Shown: positions 1 to 7,140 of the stretch, piece by piece | Layout of the letters: every line of letters starts with the position of its first letter | Position numbering within the stretch: the stretch's first letter is position 1 | Origin: an uncultured bacterium | GTDB lineage: Bacteria > Armatimonadota > Zipacnadia > Zipacnadales > Zipacnadaceae | DNA: 10,090 nt | Direction: 5' to 3' | NCBI GenBank assembly: GCA_937928475.1 | Contig: CALFVE010000073.1 | Coordinates: 1 to 10,090 of the forward strand | Made by a program: the position numbers and the translations under genes | Notes under the pieces: generated by a model | The model's input: only the letters and a program-made list of their open reading frames with translations | Databases searched by the model: none | What the model was told of the DNA's origin: nothing

Positions 1-2
1 CT

Positions 3-3000
3 AACGAGTACGTCACCTTCCCGCTGGACGCCGCGCAACTAAAAAAGGCGCAAGCGGGAGCGCCACTTCTGGACACCGCCGGCAAACCGGTCGTCTATCA
101 GATTGTGCAAGGACCGGCAGGCGAATCGCGGCTTGCCTTCCAGGTCAGCCTGGAACCTTTCGCCACCTTCACTTGCCGCTTCGCGCAAGCAGGCCCCAAG
201 CCCAACCAGGATCTGGGCTTGCGGGTGGAACAAGCGGGCGAGGTGATCCGGCTGAGCAACGAACTGACCGGCGTGGCACTGTACCGGGTGCTTCCGGCGG
301 GTCGGGGGCCGCTGGCGGGAGTCCGGCTCAACTCGGGCAAGTGGGTGGCCGGCTCGCGCCTGGTCGCCGAGGCGCCGGTGAGCGACTATCAGGTGGAGGT
401 TACTGCGCGCGGGCCGGTATTGGCCGAAGCGCGAGTAACGATGGTTTTCGGAGACCAGGGGACCTGGGAAGCGCGGTATCGGGTGTACGCGCATGAGCCG
501 GTGGTGCTGGTGGATGAGCGCTCCGCGGTAGACGCCCAGGCTACCGTCCGACTGGTTCTGAGCGAGAACTTCAACGCCGAGAGGCTGTTTTTCCGCAACG
601 GAGATGCGCCTTACGGCAAGAACAACACCCTCCTCATACAAAATGGCACGGTCTTCCTGTGGGAGCCGTGGCTGCGGTGGCATGCCAGCAACCAGCGGGG
701 TTCCACTTTCAGCGTATACAATACGCAAGAGACCGACCTTCTGTCGGTGGCCGCGCGCGAGGCGGGAGCCTGGGTAGACCCGGCGCTGCCGCGCGAGAAA
801 CAAGCCCCTCAGCCTTTGCCGCTGGTGCGGGACGACGAGGGCCTGCATCTGGACCTGCCCCTCATGCACGGCCAGCGCAAATGGATGCTGGGCGCCTTTG
901 ACCGTGACGCCTCCCTGGCGGTGCTGCAGGACCCTGCGCAGGAGTTAGCCTCCCCCCTTCCCTATCGCTATCTCATCAAGTACGGGCACTTCCCGCTGGA
1001 CATGATCAAAGACTATGTGCTGCACTGGCCGAGCCAGTTGGAGCACCCGCGGATGATCATGACCCGGCGCGACGTAGAGCGGTTCCAGGGCAACGTCGCC
1101 GACCGTGAGGCCTATCAGAAGAAGGTGGAGGAGTTTGTCGCCTATCAACCCGGGGTGAGAGGAGTTCAACTGAATCCTTACAACCTCGACGAAGCCATCC
1201 CGGCGTACCTGGCCACGGAGGACCCGCGCATGGCGGAACTGATGGCCAAGCGCGCCGTGGAGATGCTGCAGGCGATGGCCAACTCGCTCATAGATCAGGA
1301 GGGCTTGCCCTTCGGGGCGGCGCCTCACCACCACTCCGCTCTGCCGGCCGCGCTGGGCCTCGCCGATGTGATCTATGATAGTCCTCAGACTACGCCTGAA
1401 GTGAAGGAGCGGTTGCGAGTGCTGGCCGCTTTCCTGGGCTACACCATCTCCCGCCCCGAGTATTGGTCTCCGGCGCGGGGGTACGCGGCCAACCCCAACA
1501 TGACCACCTCCGTGTACGGCTATCGCGCCTCCCTGGCCGCCTTCATCCCCGACCACCCGTGCGCGAAGCAGTGGATCGAGGAGGGATTGACCGAACTCAA
1601 GCATCAACTCGACACCTGGTCGGACGACAACGGCGGCTGGCTGGAGGCGCCGCACTACGCGATGGTCTCCTACGATCAGATTCTGGCGGTGCTGGTGATG
1701 GCCTACAACGCGGGGTTCAACGACTGGCTGTACAGCGACCCCAAAGTGAAAAAGGTCATCCAGTGGTTCGCGAAGATAGACACCCCGCCGGATTCGCGCA
1801 TCGGGGGCTTCCGGCATCGGCCGGCCATCGGCAACACCTACATGAACGAGCCGTGCGGGGAGTACGGCCTACTGGCGTATCTGTTTCGCGAGAAGGACCC
1901 GGAGTTCTCCGCCGAAATGCAGTGGCAGTATAAGCAGAACAACATGTACGGAACGCTCGGCATCGGGGGTTTCTTCCCGGCCTTCGCCGGATACCGCAAG
2001 ATCCTCACCGATCCCACCTTGCCGGAGAAGGCGCCCAACTACGGGAGTGAGCTGTTCCCGCAGACGGGCGTGGTGCTGCGCGACTGGTATCCCTCGGAGC
2101 GCGAGACCTACCTGCACATGATCCTGGGCAACAATCACGCCCACTATGACGACGACTCCGGCAGCATCATCATCTACGGCAAGGGGCGAGTCCTCTCCGA
2201 CGAGTTCGGCTACTACGGCTATATACCTCAAGAAGACCACAGCATGGTCGAATCGCCGGCGGCGGGACATGGCGTGATGCAGGTGCGCGACTTTGCCACC
2301 CACCCGCGCTTCGACTATGTGGCCGGGGTCAAGGAAGCCTGGACGCGCCAGATTGCCCTGGTCAAAGGAGCAACTCCCGATGCTCCCACCTACTTCGTTA
2401 TCAACGATGCGCTTCGAGTGAGCAGCCCAGCCACCTGGCGGCTGTGGCTGACCGCTCAGGAGGTGCAGGTCGGCCCGCAGTCGGCGCTAGTCGTCGGCCA
2501 GGAAGACGTAGATATGGACGTTTTCTTCCTGGCTCCCCAGGGGGTGCCCCTGAAGACTGAGCCGAAGACTCGACGCAGCGGGTCGGGGATGTTCCCAGAT
2601 TGGCGCTGGGGGCCGATGGAGACCACCCAGATTGGGCTGATTGCGGCGATGGAGCGCACCGCCGGCTTCAGCACCCTGCTTTACCCGCGCCTGAAGACGG
2701 AGAAGTCGCCGGCGGTCACGGTGCTGGCCGACGGCAAAGGCGTGAAGGTGACGCATAGCGCCGGGACCGATTACGTGTTCCTGAGCAACGCGCCCTTCAC
2801 CTACGATGAGGGAGACATCCATTTCGAGGGCATGGCGGGGATGGTTCAACTGCGCGGCGAGGAAGTGATTCTGGCCCTGGGTAGCGGCGGCAAGCTCAGC
2901 GCCCGCGGCAAGACCGCTGCCTCCGACCAGCCCCTGCCGGTGGCGTCCAGAAACCTCTTTCCCAACGGCGACTTCGAGACAGGTAAGGCGGATCCTTTCC

Positions 3001-3461
3001 CGGCCAGAGATGACGAGACGCTGAAGGTCTCGGTGTACGAGGGCAACCCGGTGCCGGGCGATACTACTCATGGGGGCAAGTACTGCCTGGCCGTGACCCT
3101 CAAGCAAGGCGGTAGTAACGTGAGCGCGCGGCACCAGGTGCCGGTAGACCCGGAAAAGGTCTATCGCATCGGCCTGCAGGCCTACGCCGACTCGGCGACG
3201 GTGACCACGATCGGCGGCTACGGCGTGAATCCCACCACCCCAAACGTGCGCGACGCTGCAGGTCGAATCTGGCAGTGGTCGCTGGTGGTGCGCGGGCCCA
3301 CGGAGGGCTGGCAGCGGCTGGAGACCGCCGTCGGCCCGCCGGCGTCGGGAGCGCCCTTGGTCTGGCCTCCGGGGATTTCCGCTACTCATCTCGTCTGCTG
3401 GATCGGCGGGGAGCCGGGGACCTTATACCTGGACGACATCGCTTTCGAGCCGCTGGACTAG
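3..3461 (+). CDS. Heparinase II/III-type polysaccharide lyase with C-terminal carbohydrate-binding module (5' partial)
   Basis: Probably a secreted or surface enzyme that cleaves an acidic polysaccharide by beta-elimination. The frame is open from base 3, so the start codon and any signal peptide lie outside the window; 1152 residues are visible (numbered from base 3). Apparent order: a beta-sandwich region (about 1-330), a helical toroid-like region (about 345-680) containing HHHS, NPNMTTS and a W-S-D-D-N-G-G-W-L-E-A-P-H-Y stretch, then a second beta-sandwich (about 690-960) with the family hallmark NNHAHYDDDSGS (His712, His714, Asp716-718) followed by G-K-G-x-x-L-S-D-E-F-G. The Tyr in EAPHY and the NHAH histidines are the probable catalytic residues. 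The C-terminus (about 980-1152), opening NLFPNGDFE and closing LYLDDIAFE, resembles a CBM4/9-type jelly-roll. The family is clear from the pattern; the substrate (uronate polymer, alginate-like, heparin-like) cannot be told. It heads the + strand gene run. Confidence 0.8.
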   Translation, partial: NEYVTFPLDAAQLKKAQAGAPLLDTAGKPVVYQIVQGPAGESRLAFQVSLEPFATFTCRFAQAGPKPNQDLGLRVEQAGEVIRLSNELTGVALYRVLPAGRGPLAGVRLNSGKWVAGSRLVAEAPVSDYQVEVTARGPVLAEARVTMVFGDQGTWEARYRVYAHEPVVLVDERSAVDAQATVRLVLSENFNAERLFFRNGDAPYGKNNTLLIQNGTVFLWEPWLRWHASNQRGSTFSVYNTQETDLLSVAAREAGAWVDPALPREKQAPQPLPLVRDDEGLHLDLPLMHGQRKWMLGAFDRDASLAVLQDPAQELASPLPYRYLIKYGHFPLDMIKDYVLHWPSQLEHPRMIMTRRDVERFQGNVADREAYQKKVEEFVAYQPGVRGVQLNPYNLDEAIPAYLATEDPRMAELMAKRAVEMLQAMANSLIDQEGLPFGAAPHHHSALPAALGLADVIYDSPQTTPEVKERLRVLAAFLGYTISRPEYWSPARGYAANPNMTTSVYGYRASLAAFIPDHPCAKQWIEEGLTELKHQLDTWSDDNGGWLEAPHYAMVSYDQILAVLVMAYNAGFNDWLYSDPKVKKVIQWFAKIDTPPDSRIGGFRHRPAIGNTYMNEPCGEYGLLAYLFREKDPEFSAEMQWQYKQNNMYGTLGIGGFFPAFAGYRKILTDPTLPEKAPNYGSELFPQTGVVLRDWYPSERETYLHMILGNNHAHYDDDSGSIIIYGKGRVLSDEFGYYGYIPQEDHSMVESPAAGHGVMQVRDFATHPRFDYVAGVKEAWTRQIALVKGATPDAPTYFVINDALRVSSPATWRLWLTAQEVQVGPQSALVVGQEDVDMDVFFLAPQGVPLKTEPKTRRSGSGMFPDWRWGPMETTQIGLIAAMERTAGFSTLLYPRLKTEKSPAVTVLADGKGVKVTHSAGTDYVFLSNAPFTYDEGDIHFEGMAGMVQLRGEEVILALGSGGKLSARGKTAASDQPLPVASRNLFPNGDFETGKADPFPARDDETLKVSVYEGNPVPGDTTHGGKYCLAVTLKQGGSNVSARHQVPVDPEKVYRIGLQAYADSATVTTIGGYGVNPTTPNVRDAAGRIWQWSLVVRGPTEGWQRLETAVGPPASGAPLVWPPGISATHLVCWIGGEPGTLYLDDIAFEPLD

Positions 3462-3540
3462 CTGCGCTCCCGGCGCGACCGAGGTCAACCCGCCAGAGGC
3501 GAACGCCTGCCCCAGGCCGGCGAGACCTGGGCCTGGCCCT

Positions 3541-3560
3541 CGCCTGGCGGCCCCCAGGCG
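3541..3560 (+). other. GC-rich stem-loop between the lyase and esterase genes
   Basis: A perfect 7-base stem CGCCTGG / CCAGGCG (3541-3547 with 3554-3560) closes a 6-base loop; a T-G pair at 3540/3561 can extend it. A smaller hairpin, CCCAGG / CCTGGG (3511-3516 with 3526-3531), lies just upstream. Neither is followed by a T-run, so a standard intrinsic terminator is not supported. They may stabilise or process the transcript between these two genes, or be chance pairing in GC-rich DNA. The rest of 3462-3697 shows no gene I can support and no convincing promoter. Confidence 0.3.
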
Positions 3561-3676
3561 GCGGGCTTGCGCCTACCTTGCGGGAGAGACTGGCCGTGTT
3601 TGTCACCCTTACCAGGGGCTTTCCAGATATGCGGGCGGAAGCGACATGGTGCGGGAGAGAAGGTATCTTGGACATG

Positions 3677-3686
3677 AGGAGGAAGG
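3677..3686 (+). promoter_or_regulatory. Ribosome binding site of the SGNH hydrolase gene
   Basis: The purine-rich AGGAGGAAGG lies 11 bases before the ATG at 3698, counted from its right end; the AGGAGG core is 15 bases away, which is long. The same bases overlap codons following a possible earlier ATG at 3674, which has a weaker AGAAGG about 10 bases upstream. The choice between the two starts is therefore open; I prefer 3698 because it gives a normal-length signal peptide n-region. Confidence 0.45.
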
Positions 3687-3697
3687 TGCACGCTGAT

Positions 3698-5356
3698 ATG
3701 TCCAAGGTGGGAAGCGCCCGAGGTCGTTTGCTCACTCTGCTTCTGGCGGCCTGCGTCTGGGGCTTGATTGCCGCGGGGCTGCAGCCGGCGCAGGGCGGCG
3801 TGGATATGGGGGCGCGAGGCGCGGACCTGCTCAACCGGCTAAATCAGGGCGAGGAGATCAGCGTGATTGCCTTCGGCGACTCGCTCACCGCCGGCTGGGG
3901 CACGGACGGCGTACACGCCTTCCCGCGCCTGGTCGCCGAGGCCCTAGCCTATCGCTTCCCCCGCAGTCGCCTTCGCCTGACCGTGCACGGTCATCCGGGC
4001 GAGACCACGGCGGACGCCCTGGGCCGTGCCCAGCAGGAAGTGATCGTCGCTAGGCCAGACTTGGTGCTGGTTCAGTTCGGCGGCAACGACATGGGGACCG
4101 GCCGGTCCCTGGACGCCTACCGGCGCGACTTGACCCGCCTGCTCACTATGCTCAGTTCCGAGACCGAGGCGGTGGTCATCGCCTGCCTGGCCCCGATTTC
4201 GCATGAGGACTCCGCCAACCCGTGGAGCGAGACGGCCCGTCACGCGGCGGCTTCGACCCCGGTGGCGATCGCCGACCTAGACCGCGCTATCCGCGAGGGA
4301 GATCCCGACTTTCGGGGACCTTTCCCCTACGGCAGCCACCCGGGCAACTTCACCCACGTGATCATGGCCCGGGAGATACTCCGGGCCTTCGACCAGGTGA
4401 CCAGCAGCACTCCCTCCCTGGCCTGCCGGTTGATGGCTAATCCCGTGCTCTCGGCCGCTCCGGACTACGAGTTCAAGGCCAAGATAGCCAGCCTGACCGG
4501 GAAGCCCCTAGCCTATACGGCGAAGATTGCTTACCTCGAGGAGAAGACAGAGACGGGCCTCACGGCCACGCCGAACGCTGGCGTCTTCCTGCGACAGCGG
4601 CTGGTGCTGCCCGCCTGGGCGCCGCGCCGATCCTATGCCCTGCCCATACACCTGTGGGTAAGGGGCGGCGGATACGGCGACTTCGATGTTCGCTGGCTGA
4701 CGGTGGCCCCGGCGGTGGCGGCGACCCCCGTGAACGCCGGCGAAGAGGCACCGGCCCGCCTCGACTGGCAGCACCTAGACGGCGATTTCCTAGTGCTCGG
4801 GCGGCACCTTTGGCTAGGCCCGCGAGACCTGAGCGGACGTTTCGCCGTGCTCGCGTGGCCGGATCGACTGCGCTTCCTGGTGCAGGTTACCGACGACGAA
4901 GTCGCTCCCAGCACGCTGGACTGGCCCTCCGAGGGCGACTGCATTGAGGTGTACCTCGACCTGCGCAACGACGAGGACCAGGGTAAGCCGGTCTACTCGC
5001 CGGAGGTGATTGTGCTGCAGATCCTGGCCCCCGCCGGCCCGGATCAGCCCGGGCAATGGAAGAGCATGCAGCCGCTGCCGGAGGACCTCCAGGGGATCGC
5101 CGTCAACTGCCAACTCGCCGCGGGCGGGTACGAGGCGCAGGTGGACGTGCCTCTGGCGCCCGTCCAAGCCCGCCGGGGTCAGCGCTGGGCAGGCTTGGGC
5201 TTCGACATCGGGATAGACGATGCCGATACCGGGGGCGGCCGGAAGACCCAGATGATGTGGGCGGGCATTGCCGACAATTACCTCAACCCGGCCTACTTGG
5301 CCGGGTTGTACCTGGGACCGATACCGGAGGGCGCCACCCGGAGGATTCTGCGGTGA
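3698..5356 (+). CDS. Secreted SGNH/GDSL-family hydrolase with C-terminal CBM9-like domain
   Basis: Probable extracytoplasmic esterase removing acetyl or other ester groups from a polysaccharide. With the ATG at 3698 it has 552 residues. Residues 1-33 form a signal peptide: a basic start, the hydrophobic run LLTLLLAACVWGLIAAGL and likely cleavage after the AQG region. The SGNH domain (about 53-235) shows block I GDSLT (60-64, nucleophile Ser62), block II HGHPGETT (97-104, Gly98 or Gly101), block III GGND (128-131, Asn130) and block V SHPGNFTH (catalytic His214). The Asp normally three residues before that His is Tyr211. A beta-rich linker (about 240-345) precedes a CBM9/DOMON-like domain (about 350-550) with AWPDRLRFLVQVTDDE and EGDCIEVYLDLRND. 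It lies 236 bases after the lyase gene and 74 before the kinase gene on the same strand. An ATG at 3674 is the alternative start; the open frame back to 3275 overlaps the lyase gene and is not coding. Family assignment is strong; the ester substrate is unknown. Confidence 0.85.
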   Translation: MSKVGSARGRLLTLLLAACVWGLIAAGLQPAQGGVDMGARGADLLNRLNQGEEISVIAFGDSLTAGWGTDGVHAFPRLVAEALAYRFPRSRLRLTVHGHPGETTADALGRAQQEVIVARPDLVLVQFGGNDMGTGRSLDAYRRDLTRLLTMLSSETEAVVIACLAPISHEDSANPWSETARHAAASTPVAIADLDRAIREGDPDFRGPFPYGSHPGNFTHVIMAREILRAFDQVTSSTPSLACRLMANPVLSAAPDYEFKAKIASLTGKPLAYTAKIAYLEEKTETGLTATPNAGVFLRQRLVLPAWAPRRSYALPIHLWVRGGGYGDFDVRWLTVAPAVAATPVNAGEEAPARLDWQHLDGDFLVLGRHLWLGPRDLSGRFAVLAWPDRLRFLVQVTDDEVAPSTLDWPSEGDCIEVYLDLRNDEDQGKPVYSPEVIVLQILAPAGPDQPGQWKSMQPLPEDLQGIAVNCQLAAGGYEAQVDVPLAPVQARRGQRWAGLGFDIGIDDADTGGGRKTQMMWAGIADNYLNPAYLAGLYLGPIPEGATRRILR

Positions 5357-5358
5357 AC

Positions 5359-5389
5359 GCGGCGAGCGCCCGTCGCCCAGGCTCGTCGC
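5359..5389 (+). other. Stem-loop just after the esterase stop codon
   Basis: GCGGCGAGC (5359-5367) pairs with GCTCGTCGC (5381-5389) to give a 9-base stem with one G-T wobble and a 13-base loop, starting three bases after the TGA at 5354-5356. No T-run follows, so it is not a typical intrinsic terminator. It could act as a 3' stabiliser or partial terminator ahead of the kinase gene, or be chance pairing. Confidence 0.3.
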
Positions 5390-5414
5390 AACTCTGCCCT
5401 TCCCACCGAGAGTA

Positions 5415-5420
5415 GAGGAG
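5415..5420 (+). promoter_or_regulatory. Ribosome binding site of the PfkB kinase gene
   Basis: GAGGAG lies 10 bases before the ATG at 5431 and supports that start. Confidence 0.6.
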
Positions 5421-5430
5421 TACCCTGACC

Positions 5431-6390
5431 ATGCCCGAAGTAGTCTGTCTGGGAATCCTGGTCGCCGACATCTGGGCGCGACCGGTCAACGAGTGGCCCG
5501 AGCGCGGGCGGCTAGGCGTGGTGGACGAAACCGGGATAGGACTGGGGGGCTGTGCCGCCAACACCGCCATCAGCCTGGCCCGCTTGGGCGTGCCCGTGGC
5601 GGTGATGGGCTGTGTAGGGGAGGACAGTTTTGGCGACCTGGTCCTCGACCTGCTGAAGCAGGACGGCCTGGACGTTCGGGGAGTGACCCGCACGCCCGCC
5701 GCCAGTACCTCCACCACCTTGATATTGATTGACGACGCCGGCGAGCGGACCTTTATCCACTGCTTCGGAGCCAACGGGCGGCTGGATCCCAGCCGCCTCG
5801 ACTTGGAGACCATCAAGTCGGCCAAGATCCTGCACCTCGGAGGCGTGTTGCTCATGCCCGGTTTTGACGGGGAGCCGCAGGCTCAGGTCCTGGCCGCCGC
5901 CAAGGCCGCCGGGGTCACTACCTGCGTGGACACTGCTTGGGACGACACCGGTAGATGGATGACCGCGGTGGGGCCGCTGCTGCCTTACACCGACATCTTC
6001 CTCCCCAGTCTGCCCGAGGCCCAGCAGCTCACCGGCCTGGAACGCCCCACGGAGGTGGCGCAGGCGCTGCTGGAGGCGGGCCCGCGCATCGTGGGCCTGA
6101 AGATGGGGCCGGAGGGGAGTTACGTGCGCAGCGCCGAGGCAGAGTTGCGGATACCTGCCTATCCGGTGAAGGTGGTAGACGGCAGCGGCGCCGGCGACGC
6201 CTTCGTCGCGGGCTTCATATACGGCCACCTGCAGGGCTGGGACCTGGAACGCACCACTCGGTTCGCCAATGCCCTCGGCGCCCTGGCTACCACGGCTCCG
6301 GGAACCACCAACGGTATCCGGGACCTGGAGCAGGTCGTAGCCCTGCTGGAGGAGCACGAACCGGGCCAGTGGCGGCACCTGCTGGGGTAG
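5431..6390 (+). CDS. PfkB (ribokinase)-family carbohydrate kinase
   Basis: Cytoplasmic ATP-dependent sugar kinase of the ribokinase fold, 319 residues, normal for the family. It transfers phosphate from ATP to a primary hydroxyl of a sugar or sugar acid. The first PfkB signature is GLGGCAANTA (residues 37-46) and the second is VDGSGAGDAFVAGF, with the anion-hole GAGD and catalytic base Asp256. N-terminal VVCLGILVADI is the usual first strand, and PSLPEAQQLTG matches the region before the ATP-binding half. The start at 5431 is backed by a GAGGAG ribosome binding site. It follows the esterase gene by 74 bases on the same strand and meets the isomerase gene tail to tail 15 bases later. Sequence alone does not say whether it acts on a ketose, 2-keto-3-deoxygluconate or a nucleoside; the polysaccharide-lyase context would fit a 2-keto-3-deoxy acid and the isomerase next door a ketose. 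Confidence 0.9.
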   Translation: MPEVVCLGILVADIWARPVNEWPERGRLGVVDETGIGLGGCAANTAISLARLGVPVAVMGCVGEDSFGDLVLDLLKQDGLDVRGVTRTPAASTSTTLILIDDAGERTFIHCFGANGRLDPSRLDLETIKSAKILHLGGVLLMPGFDGEPQAQVLAAAKAAGVTTCVDTAWDDTGRWMTAVGPLLPYTDIFLPSLPEAQQLTGLERPTEVAQALLEAGPRIVGLKMGPEGSYVRSAEAELRIPAYPVKVVDGSGAGDAFVAGFIYGHLQGWDLERTTRFANALGALATTAPGTTNGIRDLEQVVALLEEHEPGQWRHLLG

Positions 6391-6405
6391 GGCAAGGCCG
6401 GCGGT

Positions 6406-7083
6406 TCAATCCGGGGCCGGCGGGTACTCCGTGCACAAGAGGTGCAAAGGCGGCTCGTCCTCCTCGATCTCGGGGAAACGGCCCACCTTACCCAGGAAGT
6501 GGTTATCCACGTTGTCGTCGTTCACCGCGGAAACCTCGCCGCCGAGCACGGTGTCCCCCTCCGCCCAGAACTGGTGATACATGTAGGTAGGCAGCGTGAT
6601 GCTCTCTCCGGGAGTCAGACGCAGCACCGTGCCCGCCGGTACCACGGAGCAGCGGCCGTCAAGGTGCACTTCGACGGGCGTGTCGGCGAGCCGGTAGTCC
6701 TCGGTGGAGTTGTAGACCTGCATCATCAGGTCACCTCCCCCGCGATTGATGATGTCTTCCATCTTCGCGTAGTGGAAGTGAAAGGGCGTAACTTGGTGGG
6801 GGCGGACGATGAGGAGTTTCTCCGCGTAGGGCTTGACGTACTGGGGCAGGCGCGCATTGCCGTTGCGGATAGTAAACACCAGCAGTCCTTTCTCGGCGAA
6901 GTTCCCCAGACCGAAGTCGGTCACGTCCCAGCCCAGCATGTTGTCGCGGATTTCGTCGCATTCATGCCCCCGCTGCTGCCAGTCCTCGGGCGTCCAGTCG
7001 GCGAAGGGAGGCAAATGGAAGCCCATGCGCCGGCAGAACTCTCTCCCCTCGCGCAAGATGCGGTTTATCTCGGACCTTTTCAT
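6406..7083 (-). CDS. D-lyxose/D-mannose isomerase family protein (cupin)
   Basis: Cytoplasmic aldose-ketose isomerase, expected to interconvert D-lyxose with D-xylulose and often D-mannose with D-fructose using a divalent metal. With the ATG at 7083 the protein has 225 residues, close to the roughly 227 typical of the family, and opens MKRSEINRIL as family members do. The cupin metal site is visible: His102, His104 and Glu109 in TPFHFHYAKMEDIINRGGG, and His170 in TYMYHQFWAEGD. A GAGGTG ribosome binding site six bases before this ATG fixes the start; the GTG at 7092 overlaps that site and would add only three residues. It is the last gene of the - strand run, 57 bases after the aldolase-like gene, and converges on the PfkB kinase gene. 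The family call is firm; the natural substrate could be a different aldose in this pathway. Confidence 0.92.
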   Translation of the reverse strand: MKRSEINRILREGREFCRRMGFHLPPFADWTPEDWQQRGHECDEIRDNMLGWDVTDFGLGNFAEKGLLVFTIRNGNARLPQYVKPYAEKLLIVRPHQVTPFHFHYAKMEDIINRGGGDLMMQVYNSTEDYRLADTPVEVHLDGRCSVVPAGTVLRLTPGESITLPTYMYHQFWAEGDTVLGGEVSAVNDDNVDNHFLGKVGRFPEIEEDEPPLHLLCTEYPPAPD

Positions 7084-7089
7084 CACTGA

Positions 7090-7095
7090 CACCTC
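7090..7095 (-). promoter_or_regulatory. Ribosome binding site of the isomerase gene
   Basis: Read on the - strand, GAGGTG ends six bases before the ATG at 7083. It includes the GTG at 7092-7090 that would otherwise be an in-frame upstream start, so it decides in favour of the ATG. Confidence 0.6.
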
Positions 7096-7140
7096 GCCGA
7101 CATTTGCTCGTAGAACCAGCGGCGTCTCTCCCCAGCGCCC

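Noticed and set aside
105..107. GTG as the start of the lyase gene
   Set aside because: The frame is open to the window edge and the upstream residues continue the same beta-sandwich pattern, so the true start is outside.
945..1817. Long antisense open frame inside the lyase gene (also 2487-3389)
   Set aside because: Shadow frames typical of GC-rich genes; His/Arg/Gly/Val-rich with no motif, opposite a gene with clear family signatures.
3275..3697. Open frame extending the SGNH gene upstream into the lyase gene
   Set aside because: It overlaps the lyase C-terminus by nearly 190 bases, the encoded residues are Arg/Gly/Pro-rich with no fold signature, and the signal peptide starts only near 3698.
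5512..6378. Long antisense open frame across the PfkB kinase gene
   Set aside because: Shadow of a well-supported gene; no recognisable domain or ribosome binding site.
6397..6421. GCCGGC / GCCGGC inverted repeat at the convergent gene junction as a bidirectional terminator
   Set aside because: Only 6 bases with a 13-base loop, no T-run on either strand, and it overlaps the isomerase stop codon; the word is self-palindromic and common in GC-rich DNA.
6442..7089. Plus-strand open frame opposite the isomerase gene
   Set aside because: Nearly full-length shadow of the isomerase, which has all four metal ligands and a ribosome binding site.
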